Shown: positions 17,625 to 26,669 of the stretch, piece after piece
Layout of the letters: each line of letters opens with the position of its first letter
Position numbering within the stretch: position 1 is the stretch's first letter
From: Streptomyces sp. NBC_00523
GTDB lineage: Bacteria; Actinomycetota; Actinomycetes; Streptomycetales; Streptomycetaceae
Assembly: GCF_036346615.1 (NCBI RefSeq)
Contig: NZ_CP107836.1
Coordinates: forward strand, 1,488,001-1,552,000
Direction of reading: 5' to 3'
DNA: 64,000 nucleotides
Notes under the pieces: model-generated
The model's database searches: none
What the model was told of the DNA's origin: nothing
What the model saw: only the letters and a program-made list of their open reading frames with translations
Program-made: the position numbers and the translations under genes

Positions 17625-17706
17625 CGTGGGGTCTCCTTGCGGCTCAAGGGAGTTGCGATGTCTGTGCACCCTGCGGCCCGGACCACAAGTTCTGCTGACG
17701 TTCTGC

Positions 17707-17731
17707 GTGCTCATGCCAAATTACGCATGAG
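17707..17731 (-). promoter_or_regulatory. Element TTGGCATGAGCAC upstream of the lipase
   Basis: The coding strand carries CTCATGCGTAATTTGGCATG followed by AGCAC, 83-107 bp before the ATG. It matches the element before the SGNH esterase (13638-13664) in core, flanking CTCA and distance. Confidence 0.45.
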
Positions 17732-17833
17732 TAGGGTTCAGTGGGAAGTTACGCGTCGGTAAAAAGTCCACGGGGCCGCCGGCCGACGGGTTACGCGAGC
17801 CGTCCGGGGCCCGCGCGGCCCCGCGCGCACCGC

Positions 17834-18865
17834 TCAGGCCGCCAGCCGCCCCGGCATCACGGCCCGGGGGCCGAACCGCTCGCGCAGCCGGTCCGCGACC
17901 GCCTCGATCCGCCGGGCCCGCTCGTCCACCGGGTCGAAGCTCAGCTGCCGCGCAGCCCGTTCGGCCTCGCCCAGCCCCTCCGCGCGCAGCCCGATCCCCC
18001 GCACCCGGGCCCGTTGCAGGCCGAACGATTCGTGGATGCGGTACGCGAGCGCGGTGAGCTCCGCGGAGTGCGCGGTGGGTTCGCGGAGGGTACGGCTCCG
18101 GGTCAGCGTCGAGTAGCCGGTGCGGTCGGCGTAGCGCACGGAGACCGCGAGCGCGCGGCACACCTGCCCCTCGCCGCGCATCCGCGCCCCCAGCTCCTCG
18201 GTGAGCGACATGAGCGCGCGCCGCTGCCGTTCCGGGTCCAGCTCGTCGCGCGGGAAGGTGCGCTCGGCGGCGACCGAGCGGGCGGCGGCGTTCGGCCGGA
18301 CGGCGGTGCGGTCGACGCCGTGCGCCCGCTCCCACAGGTCGCGCCCGGTCCGCGCCCCGGTGATCCGTTGCAGGGTGCCGAGCGGGGCCGCCGCGATCCG
18401 GCCGACGGAGTCGAGCCCGTATCCGCACAGCGTCCGGGCCGTCGCCGCCCCGACGCCGTCCAGCGCGGCGGCGGGCCGGTCCGCGAGGAAGGCGGCCACC
18501 CCGTCGGCGGGCACCACGAAGGTCGTCCCGGGCGCGGCCTGCCGCAGCGCCATCCGGGCCAGCATCGGGTTCGGGGCGGCCCCGATCGCGCAGTCCACCC
18601 CGTGCAGGGCCAGCGCGCGGACCCGGATCACCGAGGCCAGGCCCTGCACGTCCCGCCCGAAGTAGCGCAGCGCGCCACGCACATCGGCGAGCGCCCCGTC
18701 GGGCGGCGCCGCCTCCACGACCGGGGTGAACGAGCCGAGCAGGGCGAGCAGCCCCGCGTACCCGGCGGCGTCCGGGGACCCGCCGCCGACCCGCCGGAAC
18801 CGCAGGCAGAGGACGTCGGCCCCGGAGGCACCAGTCGCCTCGGAGTCTTCGGCCGCCCCGGTCAT
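17834..18865 (-). CDS. ImuB-like Y-family DNA polymerase homologue
   Basis: 343 residues with the palm, finger and little-finger order of Y-family polymerases: an early strand VLCLRF, helix-hairpin-helix LDGVGAATARTLCGYGLDS (about 145-163), and a little-finger region ending in FDPVDERARRIEAVADRLRERFG. The catalytic acidic motifs are not evident: the usual DxDxFFAxVE and SxDE blocks read DVLCLRFRRVGG and PPDGALAD. That points to an ImuB-type adaptor carrying no polymerase activity. The ATG at 18865 overlaps the dnaE2 stop (ATGA). It probably links DnaE2 to the sliding clamp during DNA-damage tolerance. Confidence 0.78.
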   Translation of the reverse strand: MTGAAEDSEATGASGADVLCLRFRRVGGGSPDAAGYAGLLALLGSFTPVVEAAPPDGALADVRGALRYFGRDVQGLASVIRVRALALHGVDCAIGAAPNPMLARMALRQAAPGTTFVVPADGVAAFLADRPAAALDGVGAATARTLCGYGLDSVGRIAAAPLGTLQRITGARTGRDLWERAHGVDRTAVRPNAAARSVAAERTFPRDELDPERQRRALMSLTEELGARMRGEGQVCRALAVSVRYADRTGYSTLTRSRTLREPTAHSAELTALAYRIHESFGLQRARVRGIGLRAEGLGEAERAARQLSFDPVDERARRIEAVADRLRERFGPRAVMPGRLAA

Positions 18866-21800
18866 CCCGCGCTCCCCGGGCTCTGGTGCCACAGCTTCCG
18901 TCCGGTGGGCAGCCCCTCGCCGGGCGGCTTGAGGTCCGCCCAGGGGTTCATCTCGTAACCGGTGGGCATCCGGATGCGCCGCCCGTCGTCACCGGCCGGC
19001 TCCGGGTCCTCCCCGGCCTCCGGCTCCGGCACCTGCGCCAGCCGCTCCGCGACCGCGTCGAGTCCGCCGGTGCGCCGCAGCTCGGCCAGCTCCGCCAGGT
19101 TCCAGGCGGCCGCGCCGACCACGCTCAGGCTGCGTGCCCCGCGCCGCTGCACCACCCCGCGCACCAGCAGCAGCCAGGAGTGGAAGACGGTGTGCGCGCA
19201 GGCGGCGTGGCTGTCGTCGAAGAAGGCCAGGTCGACCAGGCCCGTACCGTCGTCCAGGGTGGTGAAGACGACCCGGCGGCCGGAGCGGATGGGCGGGGTC
19301 TGGGTCGCTGCCTTGGCGCCCGCGACCAGCACGGTCTCCCCGTGCCGCGCCTCGCGCAGCCGCTTGGCCGAGACCGCGCCGAGCTCCTCGAGAAAGGCGT
19401 GGTGATCGGTCATCAGATGGCGCGAGACGTCCATGCTCAGCACGCCCAGTTCGGCGCTGAGCCGTTCCGCCTCGTTGAGGTCGGGCAGGCCGACGGACGC
19501 GGTGCGGTGGCCGCCGCCGAGCGGGAGCTGCGCGCCGGAGCCCGCGCCGCGCTGGGCGCGGTGCAGTTCGGACAGATGGAGCAGCAGATCGCGCCGGTTG
19601 GCCCCGAACGCGTCCAACGCGCCGACCTGGGCGAGCCGTTCGGCGGCCGGCCTTCCCGGGCGGGCCCGCTGCCAGAAGTCCAGCAGTGAGCTGTAGGGCT
19701 GGCCGTCCTCGATCCGGGCGGCCTCGGCCTCGCTGATCCCGTGCACGTCGGAGAGCGCGAGCCGCAGCCCCCAGCGCTCCCTCCCCTCCCCCTCATCAGA
19801 CACCAGTTCGATTCGATGGGCGGCCGCCGACCGGTTCACGTCCAACGGCAGCACGGGCACCCCGCGCCGCCGGGCGTCGGCGAGCAGCAGCCGCTTCGGG
19901 TACATCCCGGGGTCGTGGGTGAGCAGCCCGGCGTAGAAGGCCGCCGGGTGGTGCGCCTTCAGCCAGGCCGACTGGTACGTGGGTACGGCGAAGGCCACCG
20001 CGTGCGCCTTGCAGAAGCCGTAGCTGCCGAACGCCTCGATGATCTCCCAGGCGCGGGCGATGACCTCCGCGTCGTACTTGCGCGCCGCCGCGTGCTGGGC
20101 GAACCAGACCCTGATCAGGGGCTGGGACTCGGGGTGGGAGAGCCCGCGCCTGACCCGGTCGGCCTCGTCGCGGCCGCAGCCGGTCATGATGTCGACCATC
20201 TGGATGATCTGCTCGTGGAAGACCACCACGCCGTACGTCTCGCTCAGCGCGCCCTCCAGGTCGGGGTGCGGATAGCGGACCGGCGCCCGGCCGTGCCGGG
20301 CCTCGATGAACGGGCGGACCATGTCGGCGGAGACCGGGCCCGGCCGGAACAGCGAGATGTCGACCACCAGATCGTGGAAGTTCTCCGGCTGGAGCCTGCC
20401 GACCAGGTCCCGCTGGCCCGGCGACTCGATCTGGAAGCAGCCCAGCGTCTCGGCCGTCCTGATCAGCTGGTACGTGCGCGGGTCGCCCGGCTCCACGGCG
20501 TCCAGGTCCACCTCGCGCCCCGAGGCCCGCTTCACCTCGGCGACCGCGTGCGCCATCGCCGACTGCATCCGTACGCCCAGCACGTCCAGCTTGAGCAGCC
20601 CCAGGTGCTCCACGTCCTCCTTGTCGAACTGGGACATCGGGAAGCCCTCGCCGCTGGTGGGCACGACGGGGGTACGGCGCAGCAGCGAGGCGTTCGAGAG
20701 GAGGACCCCGCACGGGTGCATGGCGACGCCGCGCGGCAGTGCGTCCAGCGCCTCCACCAGCTCCCACAGCCTCCCGTACGTCTCCCTGGTCCTGGCGACC
20801 TCGCGCAGCTCGGGCAGCTCCTCCATGGCCGCGCGGGCGTCGCGGGCCCGGATGTGCGGGAAGGCCTTGGCGAGCCGGTCGGTCTCGGCCGGGTTCATGG
20901 AGAGCGCGGCGCCGACGTCGCGGATGGCGTGACGCACCCGGTAGGTCTCGGGCATGGCGACGGTGGCGACCCGCTCGGCGCCGAAGCGGTCGATGATCGC
21001 GCGGTAGACGTCGAGGCGGCGGGCCGACTCCACGTCGATGTCGATGTCGGGCAGCACGAAGCGGCGCCTGGACAGGAAGCGCTCCATCAGCAGCCCGTGC
21101 TCGACCGGGTCGGCGTGGGCGATGCCGAGGAGGTGGTTGACCAGCGAACCGGCCCCGGAGCCCCGGGCGGCCACCCGCACCTTCATCGCGCGTACGTCGT
21201 CCACCACCTGGGCGACCGTCAGGAAGTACGAGGCGAAGCCGTGGTGGGCGATGATGTCCAGCTCGTGGTGCATCCGGTCCCAGTACCCGGGCCTGCGGTC
21301 GTAGCCGCGCAGCACCATCCCGGCGGCGGCGCGGGAGGCCAGCACCCGCTGGGCGGTGCGCCGGTCCGCGCCGACGAGGCCGGGTTCGGGGAAGTGGACG
21401 GAACCGAGGCCGATGTCGCCCCCGGGGTCCACCACGCACGCCTCGGCGGTGTCCCGGGTCTCCGCGAGGAGCCGCGCCCCGGCACCGGCGCCGAGCCCGG
21501 CGGCCGAGGTGATCCGCTCGGCGGTCTCCGTCATCGCGCGGGCGTCCTTGAGCCAGCGCTCACCGCTGTCGAGCGGGGCGCGGCGCGGGTCGACGGGGAC
21601 GAGGCGGCGGGCGGCGTCGAGCACGTCGGCGACCGGGCCCTGCCCCGGGTCGGCGTACCGGACGGCGTTGGTCAGCACGGCCCGTACGCCCTGCTCGGCG
21701 GCGAGGCCGACGGTACGGGCGGCGAGCCGCAGCGAACCGGGCCCGGTGCCGGTCCGCCCGTGGTGGACGGCTTCGAGGCGCAGGCCGTCGCCGTACAGCT

Positions 21801-22371
21801 CGCGCCAGGGGGCGAGGAGGGCGGCGGCCAGGTCGGGGCGGCCCGCGGACAGGGCCCGGCCCACGTCGGAGGCGGGGCCGAGCAGCACGGTGAGCCCTTC
21901 GGCGGGCAGCGCGGGCCGGCCGAGCAGGGGCCGCCCGCCCTCGGGGACGGCGGCGTGGGCGGCGGTGACCAGACGGCACAGCTCGGCCCAGCCCAGGGCG
22001 CCGTCTCGGGCGAGGAAGGTGACCCGGGGTGCCGATTCATCGACAAAGACACCTCCCCGGGCAGGGGTGCGGGGGCGCCGGGCGGGCGCCTCCCCCGCCC
22101 CCGGCCCCACCGCGAGGTCCACCCCGAACAGCGGGCGCACCCCTTCCCGCTCGCAGGCCCGGGCGAACCGGACCGCTCCGGCCAGGGTGTCGCGATCGGT
22201 CAGCGCGAGGGCGTCCAGGCCGCGCTCGGCGGCGCGCTCCGCCAGCCGCTCCGGGTGCGAGGCCCCGTACCGCAGGGAGAACCCGGAGGCGGTATGCAGA
22301 TGCGTGAACCCGGGCACCTGCACCTCCTGAACCGATTCGTACGCGCTGGCCACCCCCTCGCTCTCCACCAT
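18862..22371 (-). CDS. dnaE2: Error-prone DNA polymerase III alpha subunit
   Basis: 1169 residues. PHP domain at the start (THLHTASGFSLRYG, His24/His26), palm with catalytic PDIDID at 441-446, later helix-hairpin-helix and an OB-fold near the C-terminus (VLVAGAKAATQTPP, VVFTTLDDGTGLVDLAFF). Shorter and with a different C-terminal end from the replicative DnaE1, as expected of the damage-inducible DnaE2. ATG at 22371 rather than the in-frame codon at 22389, because a LexA-type box occupies 22382-22397. Followed immediately by the ImuB-like gene. No ImuA is seen. Role: translesion synthesis and mutagenesis. Confidence 0.93.
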   Translation of the reverse strand: MVESEGVASAYESVQEVQVPGFTHLHTASGFSLRYGASHPERLAERAAERGLDALALTDRDTLAGAVRFARACEREGVRPLFGVDLAVGPGAGEAPARRPRTPARGGVFVDESAPRVTFLARDGALGWAELCRLVTAAHAAVPEGGRPLLGRPALPAEGLTVLLGPASDVGRALSAGRPDLAAALLAPWRELYGDGLRLEAVHHGRTGTGPGSLRLAARTVGLAAEQGVRAVLTNAVRYADPGQGPVADVLDAARRLVPVDPRRAPLDSGERWLKDARAMTETAERITSAAGLGAGAGARLLAETRDTAEACVVDPGGDIGLGSVHFPEPGLVGADRRTAQRVLASRAAAGMVLRGYDRRPGYWDRMHHELDIIAHHGFASYFLTVAQVVDDVRAMKVRVAARGSGAGSLVNHLLGIAHADPVEHGLLMERFLSRRRFVLPDIDIDVESARRLDVYRAIIDRFGAERVATVAMPETYRVRHAIRDVGAALSMNPAETDRLAKAFPHIRARDARAAMEELPELREVARTRETYGRLWELVEALDALPRGVAMHPCGVLLSNASLLRRTPVVPTSGEGFPMSQFDKEDVEHLGLLKLDVLGVRMQSAMAHAVAEVKRASGREVDLDAVEPGDPRTYQLIRTAETLGCFQIESPGQRDLVGRLQPENFHDLVVDISLFRPGPVSADMVRPFIEARHGRAPVRYPHPDLEGALSETYGVVVFHEQIIQMVDIMTGCGRDEADRVRRGLSHPESQPLIRVWFAQHAAARKYDAEVIARAWEIIEAFGSYGFCKAHAVAFAVPTYQSAWLKAHHPAAFYAGLLTHDPGMYPKRLLLADARRRGVPVLPLDVNRSAAAHRIELVSDEGEGRERWGLRLALSDVHGISEAEAARIEDGQPYSSLLDFWQRARPGRPAAERLAQVGALDAFGANRRDLLLHLSELHRAQRGAGSGAQLPLGGGHRTASVGLPDLNEAERLSAELGVLSMDVSRHLMTDHHAFLEELGAVSAKRLREARHGETVLVAGAKAATQTPPIRSGRRVVFTTLDDGTGLVDLAFFDDSHAACAHTVFHSWLLLVRGVVQRRGARSLSVVGAAAWNLAELAELRRTGGLDAVAERLAQVPEPEAGEDPEPAGDDGRRIRMPTGYEMNPWADLKPPGEGLPTGRKLWHQSPGSAG

Positions 22372-22381
22372 AAACCAAGTT

Positions 22382-22397
22382 TCGAACACTCGTACGA
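22382..22397 (-). promoter_or_regulatory. LexA (SOS) box before dnaE2
   Basis: TCGAAC-ACTC-GTACGA differs at one base from the actinobacterial SOS palindrome TCGAAC-N4-GTTCGA. It ends 11 bp upstream of the dnaE2 ATG, where LexA would block initiation. Damage induction is inferred. Confidence 0.75.
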
Positions 22398-22500
22398 TAC
22401 TCGGCGCCCGCCCGGTCTCCCCCGGTCACGGCCCCCTCCCCTTCCGCCGTTCGGCCGCGCCCCGACTGCGCGCGCGAGGGGTAGCCCGGAGCGTGGGGGC

Positions 22501-23526
22501 ATGACTTTCGCCGACGAGGTGCGGAACGCCGTCACCCCCCGGGCCGCTCTGCTCGTCATCGGGGTGCTGGCTCTTCAGCTGCTGTTCATCGCGTCCTACA
22601 TCGGGGCGCTGCACCACCCGAAGCCGACGGACGTCCCCTTCGGCGTCGTCGCGCCCCACCAGGCGTCCGCCCGGCTCGTCGCCCAGCTGGACGGCCTCCC
22701 GGGCGGCCCGCTCGACCCGCGTACGGTCTCCGACGAGGCCACCGCCCGCCGGCAGATCCTCGACCGGAAAATCGACGGCGCCCTGATCGTGGACCCCCGG
22801 GGCACCCGGGACACCGTGCTGGTCGCCTCCGGCGGGGGCACCGTCCTGGCCACCTCGCTCACGAAGATCGCCAAGGAGGCGGAGGCGGCCCAGCGGCGCA
22901 CCGTGCGCGCCGTCGACGTGGCCCCGGCCTCGCGCCAGGACTTCGACGGGCTGTCCGCGTTCTATCTGGCGGTGGGCTGGTGCGTCGGCGGCTATCTGTG
23001 CGCCTCGATCCTGGCGATCAGCGCGGGCACCCGCCCCGCCAACCGGCAGCGCGCGCTGATCCGGACCGGGGTCATGGCGCTGTACGCGATCGCGGGCGGC
23101 ATCGGCGGCGCGCTCATCATCGGCCCGGCCCTCGGCGCCCTGCCGGGCAGCTTCTGGGGGCTGGCGGGCCTGGGCGCGCTGACCGTCTTCGCGGTCGGCA
23201 TGATCACCCTCGCCCTGGAGGGGCTCACCGGCATCGTCGGCATCGGCCTGGCCGTCCTGATCGTGGTCATCGCGGGCAACCCGAGCGCGGGCGGCGCCTT
23301 CCCGCTCCCGATGCTCCCGGACTTCTGGCGCGCGATCGGCCCCGCCCTGCCCCCGGGCGCCTCGACCTGGACGGCCCGCTCGATCGCGTACTTCCACGGC
23401 AACGCGGTGACTGGCCCCCTCCTGGTCCTGTCCGCGTGGGCGGTGGCGGGCACGGCGGGCACCCTGCTGACGGCGATGCGCAGGGCCCCGGACCGACCGG
23501 CGACGACGGAGGCGTCCCCCGGCTAG
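22501..23526 (+). CDS. YhgE/Pip-like (ABC-2 permease-like) membrane protein
   Basis: 341 residues: one N-terminal helix (about 15-35), a soluble outer region (about 40-155, with VPFGVVAPHQASARLVAQL and KIDGALIVDP), then about five helices from 160 to the end. This pattern fits the YhgE/Pip or ABC-2 permease-like group. No ATPase gene lies beside it, so it is not clearly a transporter. Divergent from dnaE2 by 130 bp and followed 11 bp later by a second gene. Confidence 0.72.
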   Translation: MTFADEVRNAVTPRAALLVIGVLALQLLFIASYIGALHHPKPTDVPFGVVAPHQASARLVAQLDGLPGGPLDPRTVSDEATARRQILDRKIDGALIVDPRGTRDTVLVASGGGTVLATSLTKIAKEAEAAQRRTVRAVDVAPASRQDFDGLSAFYLAVGWCVGGYLCASILAISAGTRPANRQRALIRTGVMALYAIAGGIGGALIIGPALGALPGSFWGLAGLGALTVFAVGMITLALEGLTGIVGIGLAVLIVVIAGNPSAGGAFPLPMLPDFWRAIGPALPPGASTWTARSIAYFHGNAVTGPLLVLSAWAVAGTAGTLLTAMRRAPDRPATTEASPG

Positions 23527-23529
23527 CAT
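23524..23529 (+). promoter_or_regulatory. Possible -10 of a leaderless promoter
   Basis: TAGCAT overlaps the stop codon of the upstream gene and lies eight bases before the ATG at 23538, which has no clear ribosome-binding site. An internal promoter is possible. Confidence 0.3.
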
Positions 23530-23537
23530 CGGCGGCC

Positions 23538-24089
23538 ATGATCACACTGGCCGTCACCGTCGGGCTCGCGTTCGCCGGCTATGCGCTCACCTATCTCAAC
23601 GGACTGCGCCTCTCGCAGCGCCAGGAACGCCTCACCCGGGTGAACCGCCAGCTCGGCGACTTCTACGGCCCCCTGTTCGCCCTCACCGAGGCCAACAGCC
23701 GCATCTTCGCCGCGTTCGTGGAGCGCAACGCCCGCCCCGACGGCAGATCCCCCTTCGACCACGAGACGCCGCCCACCGAGGAAGAGCTCGCCGAGTGGCG
23801 GCTGTGGGTCACGACCGTCTTCCTCCCGAACATCCGGGCCATGCGCGATCTCGTCCTCACCCACGCCGACCTCCTGAACGAGCCGGTGATGCCGCCCCTC
23901 CTGCTCCAGCTGTGCGCCCATGTCTCGGGTTACGAGATCACGGCCGCCCGGTGGTCGCGGGGCAACCACGAACAGCACCTCTCGGTGGTGTCGTTCCCCA
24001 GCCGGGAGATAGCCGCGTACGCGCGCAAGGGCTTCACCGAACTGAAGAAGGAACAGGCCCGCCTGCTCGGGCAGCGGCACGCCCGCTGA
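23538..24089 (+). CDS. Conserved membrane-anchored protein of unknown function
   Basis: 183 residues with one N-terminal helix (ITLAVTVGLAFAGYALTYL) and a cytoplasmic helical body, including RLSQRQERLTRVNRQLGDFYGP and PNIRAMRDLVLTHADLL. Similar proteins of about this size are common in actinobacteria without assigned role. The charged heptad-like stretch after the helix suggests self-association. It lies 11 bp after the membrane protein gene. No catalytic motif seen. Confidence 0.7.
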   Translation: MITLAVTVGLAFAGYALTYLNGLRLSQRQERLTRVNRQLGDFYGPLFALTEANSRIFAAFVERNARPDGRSPFDHETPPTEEELAEWRLWVTTVFLPNIRAMRDLVLTHADLLNEPVMPPLLLQLCAHVSGYEITAARWSRGNHEQHLSVVSFPSREIAAYARKGFTELKKEQARLLGQRHAR

Positions 24090-24226
24090 CGCGCACCCCA
24101 CACGGCGCACGACACCGAAGAGCCCCCGCACGCCCCTAGGCGTGGCAGGTGCATGGCGGCATTCTGGAGCGACCTCGCACACCCGCAAGGCCGGTCCAAC
24201 CGCCCCTCTCCCCACGGAGGTTGTCC

Positions 24227-24712
24227 ATGCGCCGTCGCGTCGCCACCCTGCTCGCCGCCCTCGGGCTGTCGCTCCCGCTCGCCCTGCTGCCCGTCGCGTC
24301 CGCCTCGGCGGCCCCCGCGGACAAACCCCAGGTCCTCAGTTCCTGGACGCAGACGAGCGCCGCCAGCTACAACGCGTGGAACTCCGCCCGCAACAACAAG
24401 GGCGCCTGGTCCGCGTACGGCTTCGACTGGTCGACGGACTACTGCAGCAGCTCGCCCGACAACCCCTTCGGCTTCCCGTTCCAGACGGCCTGCGCCCGCC
24501 ACGACTTCGGGTACCGCAACTACAAGGCCGCCGGGACGTTCTCCGCCAACAAGGCCCGGCTCGACAACGCCCTCTACGCGGACCTCAAGCGCGTGTGCGC
24601 CGCCTACTCCGGGGCCAAGCGGACCTCGTGCGACGCCACGGCGTGGACGTACTACCACGCGGTGGACATCTTCGGCGTGGCACCGGCCGGGGCGGGCGCG
24701 GGCAGAGGCTGA
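24227..24712 (+). CDS. Secreted phospholipase A2
   Basis: 161 residues, resembling the small Ca-dependent prokaryotic phospholipase A2 of S. violaceoruber. Signal peptide of about 29 residues (ASASAAP). Mature part: YGFDWSTDYCSSSPDNPFGF and the catalytic CARHDFGYRNYK with His92-Asp93. Four Cys residues form the two expected disulphides. It releases the sn-2 fatty acid outside the cell. Start ATG 24227 with GGAGG six bases upstream; the longer frame from 24149 has no site. Convergent with the protease gene across a shared terminator. Confidence 0.93.
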   Translation: MRRRVATLLAALGLSLPLALLPVASASAAPADKPQVLSSWTQTSAASYNAWNSARNNKGAWSAYGFDWSTDYCSSSPDNPFGFPFQTACARHDFGYRNYKAAGTFSANKARLDNALYADLKRVCAAYSGAKRTSCDATAWTYYHAVDIFGVAPAGAGAGRG

Positions 24713-24725
24713 CCGGCGCCCACGC

Positions 24726-24756
24726 ACATGGCCCCCGGCGGGACCGGGGGCCATGT
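24726..24756. terminator. Bidirectional terminator, phospholipase/protease
   Basis: Perfect 13-bp stem ACATGGCCCCCGG with loop CGGGA between convergent genes, 13 bp from one stop and 19 bp from the other. Confidence 0.8.
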
Positions 24757-24775
24757 GTCCGTACGGGACCGGGCG

Positions 24776-25675
24776 TCAGTTCAGCGTGACGCCGTACGCG
24801 CTCAGCGCCTCGGTGACCGGCTGGAAGAACGTCGTACCGCCGGAGCTGCAGTTGCCGCTGCCGCCGGAGGTCAGGCCGACGGCCTTGGAACCGGAGTAGA
24901 GCGGACCGCCCGAGTCGCCGCCCTCGGCGCACACATTGGTCTTGATCATGCCGTAGACGACATCACCGTTGCCGTAGTTGACCGTGGCGTTGAGCCCGGT
25001 GACGGTGCCGCTGTGGATGCCGGTCGTGGAGCCCCGGCGGGTCACCGACATGCCGACCGTGGCGTTGGCCGCGCCGGTGATGGTGACGCTGCCGACCTTG
25101 CCCGGGTGGGCGAGCGAGGTGTTGTCGTAGCGCACGATTCCGTAGTCGTTGCCCGGGAAGCTGGAGCCGACCGTCGGGCCTATGTAGGTGCTGTTCGAGG
25201 AGTTGGTGTACCAGGGCGGGTTGCCGTCGGTGCAGTGCCCGGCGGTCAGGAAGTAGTACGTGCTGCCGCTGTGGACGTTGAACCCGAGGGAACAGCGCCA
25301 GCCGGGGGCGTAGATCGCGTCACCTCCGGCGAGCAGCTTGTTGAACTTGCCCGGGGTGTGCTCGATGCGCAGGGCGCCCGCGTTGCCGCCCGCGGAGTCC
25401 TTGATCTGCTTGATCTCCGCCGCGGAGACCGTGCTGTCGACCGTGACGACGACCTTCCCGGTCTTCTGGTCGACGCTCCACGCCGTGCCAGCGATGTCGG
25501 CGCCGAGGACGGCGTCACTGGCGGCGGCGAGCTGGTTGGCGCTGTACGTTCCGCTGGAGTTCGCCTGGGCGGTGGGGGCAGCCAGAGCGCCTACGGCCAC
25601 CAGGCCCGCCGCGATGGCGAGGGCCCGAGTGCGTCTGGCGGTACCGCTGAGGGGGGTGGTGCGCTTGATCCTCAC
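24776..25675 (-). CDS. Secreted chymotrypsin-like serine protease (streptogrisin type, S1)
   Basis: 299-residue preproprotease. Signal peptide (about 1-38), alpha-lytic-type propeptide (about 39-118, with [19 protein letters not shown]), mature enzyme from about 119. Catalytic triad His147 (LTAGHC), Asp177 (GNDYGIVRY), Ser255 (GGDSGGPL). Cys residues pair as in streptogrisins. The GTG at 25675 lies seven bases after GGAGG; the ATG six bases earlier touches the ribosome-binding site and is less likely. Expressed as a single gene; likely extracellular protein degradation. Confidence 0.93.
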   Translation of the reverse strand: MRIKRTTPLSGTARRTRALAIAAGLVAVGALAAPTAQANSSGTYSANQLAAASDAVLGADIAGTAWSVDQKTGKVVVTVDSTVSAAEIKQIKDSAGGNAGALRIEHTPGKFNKLLAGGDAIYAPGWRCSLGFNVHSGSTYYFLTAGHCTDGNPPWYTNSSNSTYIGPTVGSSFPGNDYGIVRYDNTSLAHPGKVGSVTITGAANATVGMSVTRRGSTTGIHSGTVTGLNATVNYGNGDVVYGMIKTNVCAEGGDSGGPLYSGSKAVGLTSGGSGNCSSGGTTFFQPVTEALSAYGVTLN

Positions 25676-25863
25676 TGTCATTCCTCCCGAGGGGAATCGG
25701 GGGTCCGCCTGTGGGGTGGTCGGACCCGTGAGGCGCAGTCAGGCACACGGCCATCCGTCCGCATTCCGGATATGCCGTGCCCCTGACAAGCGCTGCTCGG
25801 GAGTATTCAAGGCGTCAACTTCTCGCGCAAGGGTGCCTTTTGGCCTGAGCTCGTGGCAGCCCC

Positions 25864-26664
25864 TCAGTCGTCGGCCCGCTGCCGCTCCCCCGCCTCCACG
25901 GCCACCGGAAGGGTGTTGCCCGGCGGCGGGAAGGGGCAGATGAAGTGGTCCGCGAAGGCGCACGGCGGCAGCAGCGCCCGGTTGAAGTCGACGGTCACCG
26001 CGCCGTCGGCGTCCGGTGCGGCGGGCCGCAGGAACCGGAAGCGGTAACTGCTGTTCCCGCTGGTCGCGTCGGCGAAGACGGCCCAGAGCGACCCGTCCGG
26101 CTCGACGGCGACCTGGAGCGTGTGCCCGGCCCCGTCCAGCTCGAAGGCGATCTCCCCGGCGAGCCCGAGCCCGCGGGCGACACCGTCGGCGTTCTCGACC
26201 CGGACGGTGCGCGCGTCCGCGTACGGGCGGAAGGTGCCCGGCACCGCCCAGCGCGGCGCGTACGGGGTCGCCTCGATCGCCCGGAACGCGCGCCGCGCGG
26301 GCGATCCGGGGTCGAAGACGCGGACCGCCCACAGGCCCTCGCGGCTGAGCACGACGAGCCTGCGTCCCTTGTGCGCGACCCGGGAGGCGTCGATCGGCCC
26401 CTGATCCGCACCCAGCCGGACCTCCCCGGCGAAGGGCTTCCCGTCGACGGTCAGCCCGTCCTCCGGGGCGGCGTCGAGCACCGGTGCGCCGTCCTCCTCG
26501 CGCCACCGGCCCGGGACGGCCGGAATTCGCCCCTCCGGGTAGTCCGCGAGCCAGTGGGTCCCGGTGAGGGAGAGCGGACCGTACGGCGCCGAGACCGTGG
26601 CGGTCCGCTCCTCGTGCCAGCGCTCCCAGTCCCGCGCTGCCTGCTGCTGTGCGTGCGTGCTCAT
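25864..26664 (-). CDS. DUF1684 domain protein
   Basis: 266 residues. The region LTGTHWLADYPEGRIPAVPG near the start and the C-terminal stretch VDFNRALLPPCAFADHFICP, then FPPPGNTLPV, are signatures of DUF1684, a family of unknown biochemistry. Its Cys, His and Asn residues in CAFADHFICPFPPPGN are strongly patterned and could form an active site. ATG 26664 with GGAAGGG nine bases upstream; an in-frame ATG at 26682 is alternative. It lies six bases after the first LLM monooxygenase and completes that operon, so it may act on the same compound. Confidence 0.82.
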   Translation of the reverse strand: MSTHAQQQAARDWERWHEERTATVSAPYGPLSLTGTHWLADYPEGRIPAVPGRWREEDGAPVLDAAPEDGLTVDGKPFAGEVRLGADQGPIDASRVAHKGRRLVVLSREGLWAVRVFDPGSPARRAFRAIEATPYAPRWAVPGTFRPYADARTVRVENADGVARGLGLAGEIAFELDGAGHTLQVAVEPDGSLWAVFADATSGNSSYRFRFLRPAAPDADGAVTVDFNRALLPPCAFADHFICPFPPPGNTLPVAVEAGERQRADD

Positions 26665-26669
26665 GGTGG

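Noticed and set aside
19741..23526. 1261-codon open frame on the + strand opposite dnaE2
   Set aside because: Its composition (runs of GVGRVH-type residues) is that of a GC-rich shadow frame. Only the part from 22501 on, which has protein-like sequence and its own start, is a real gene.
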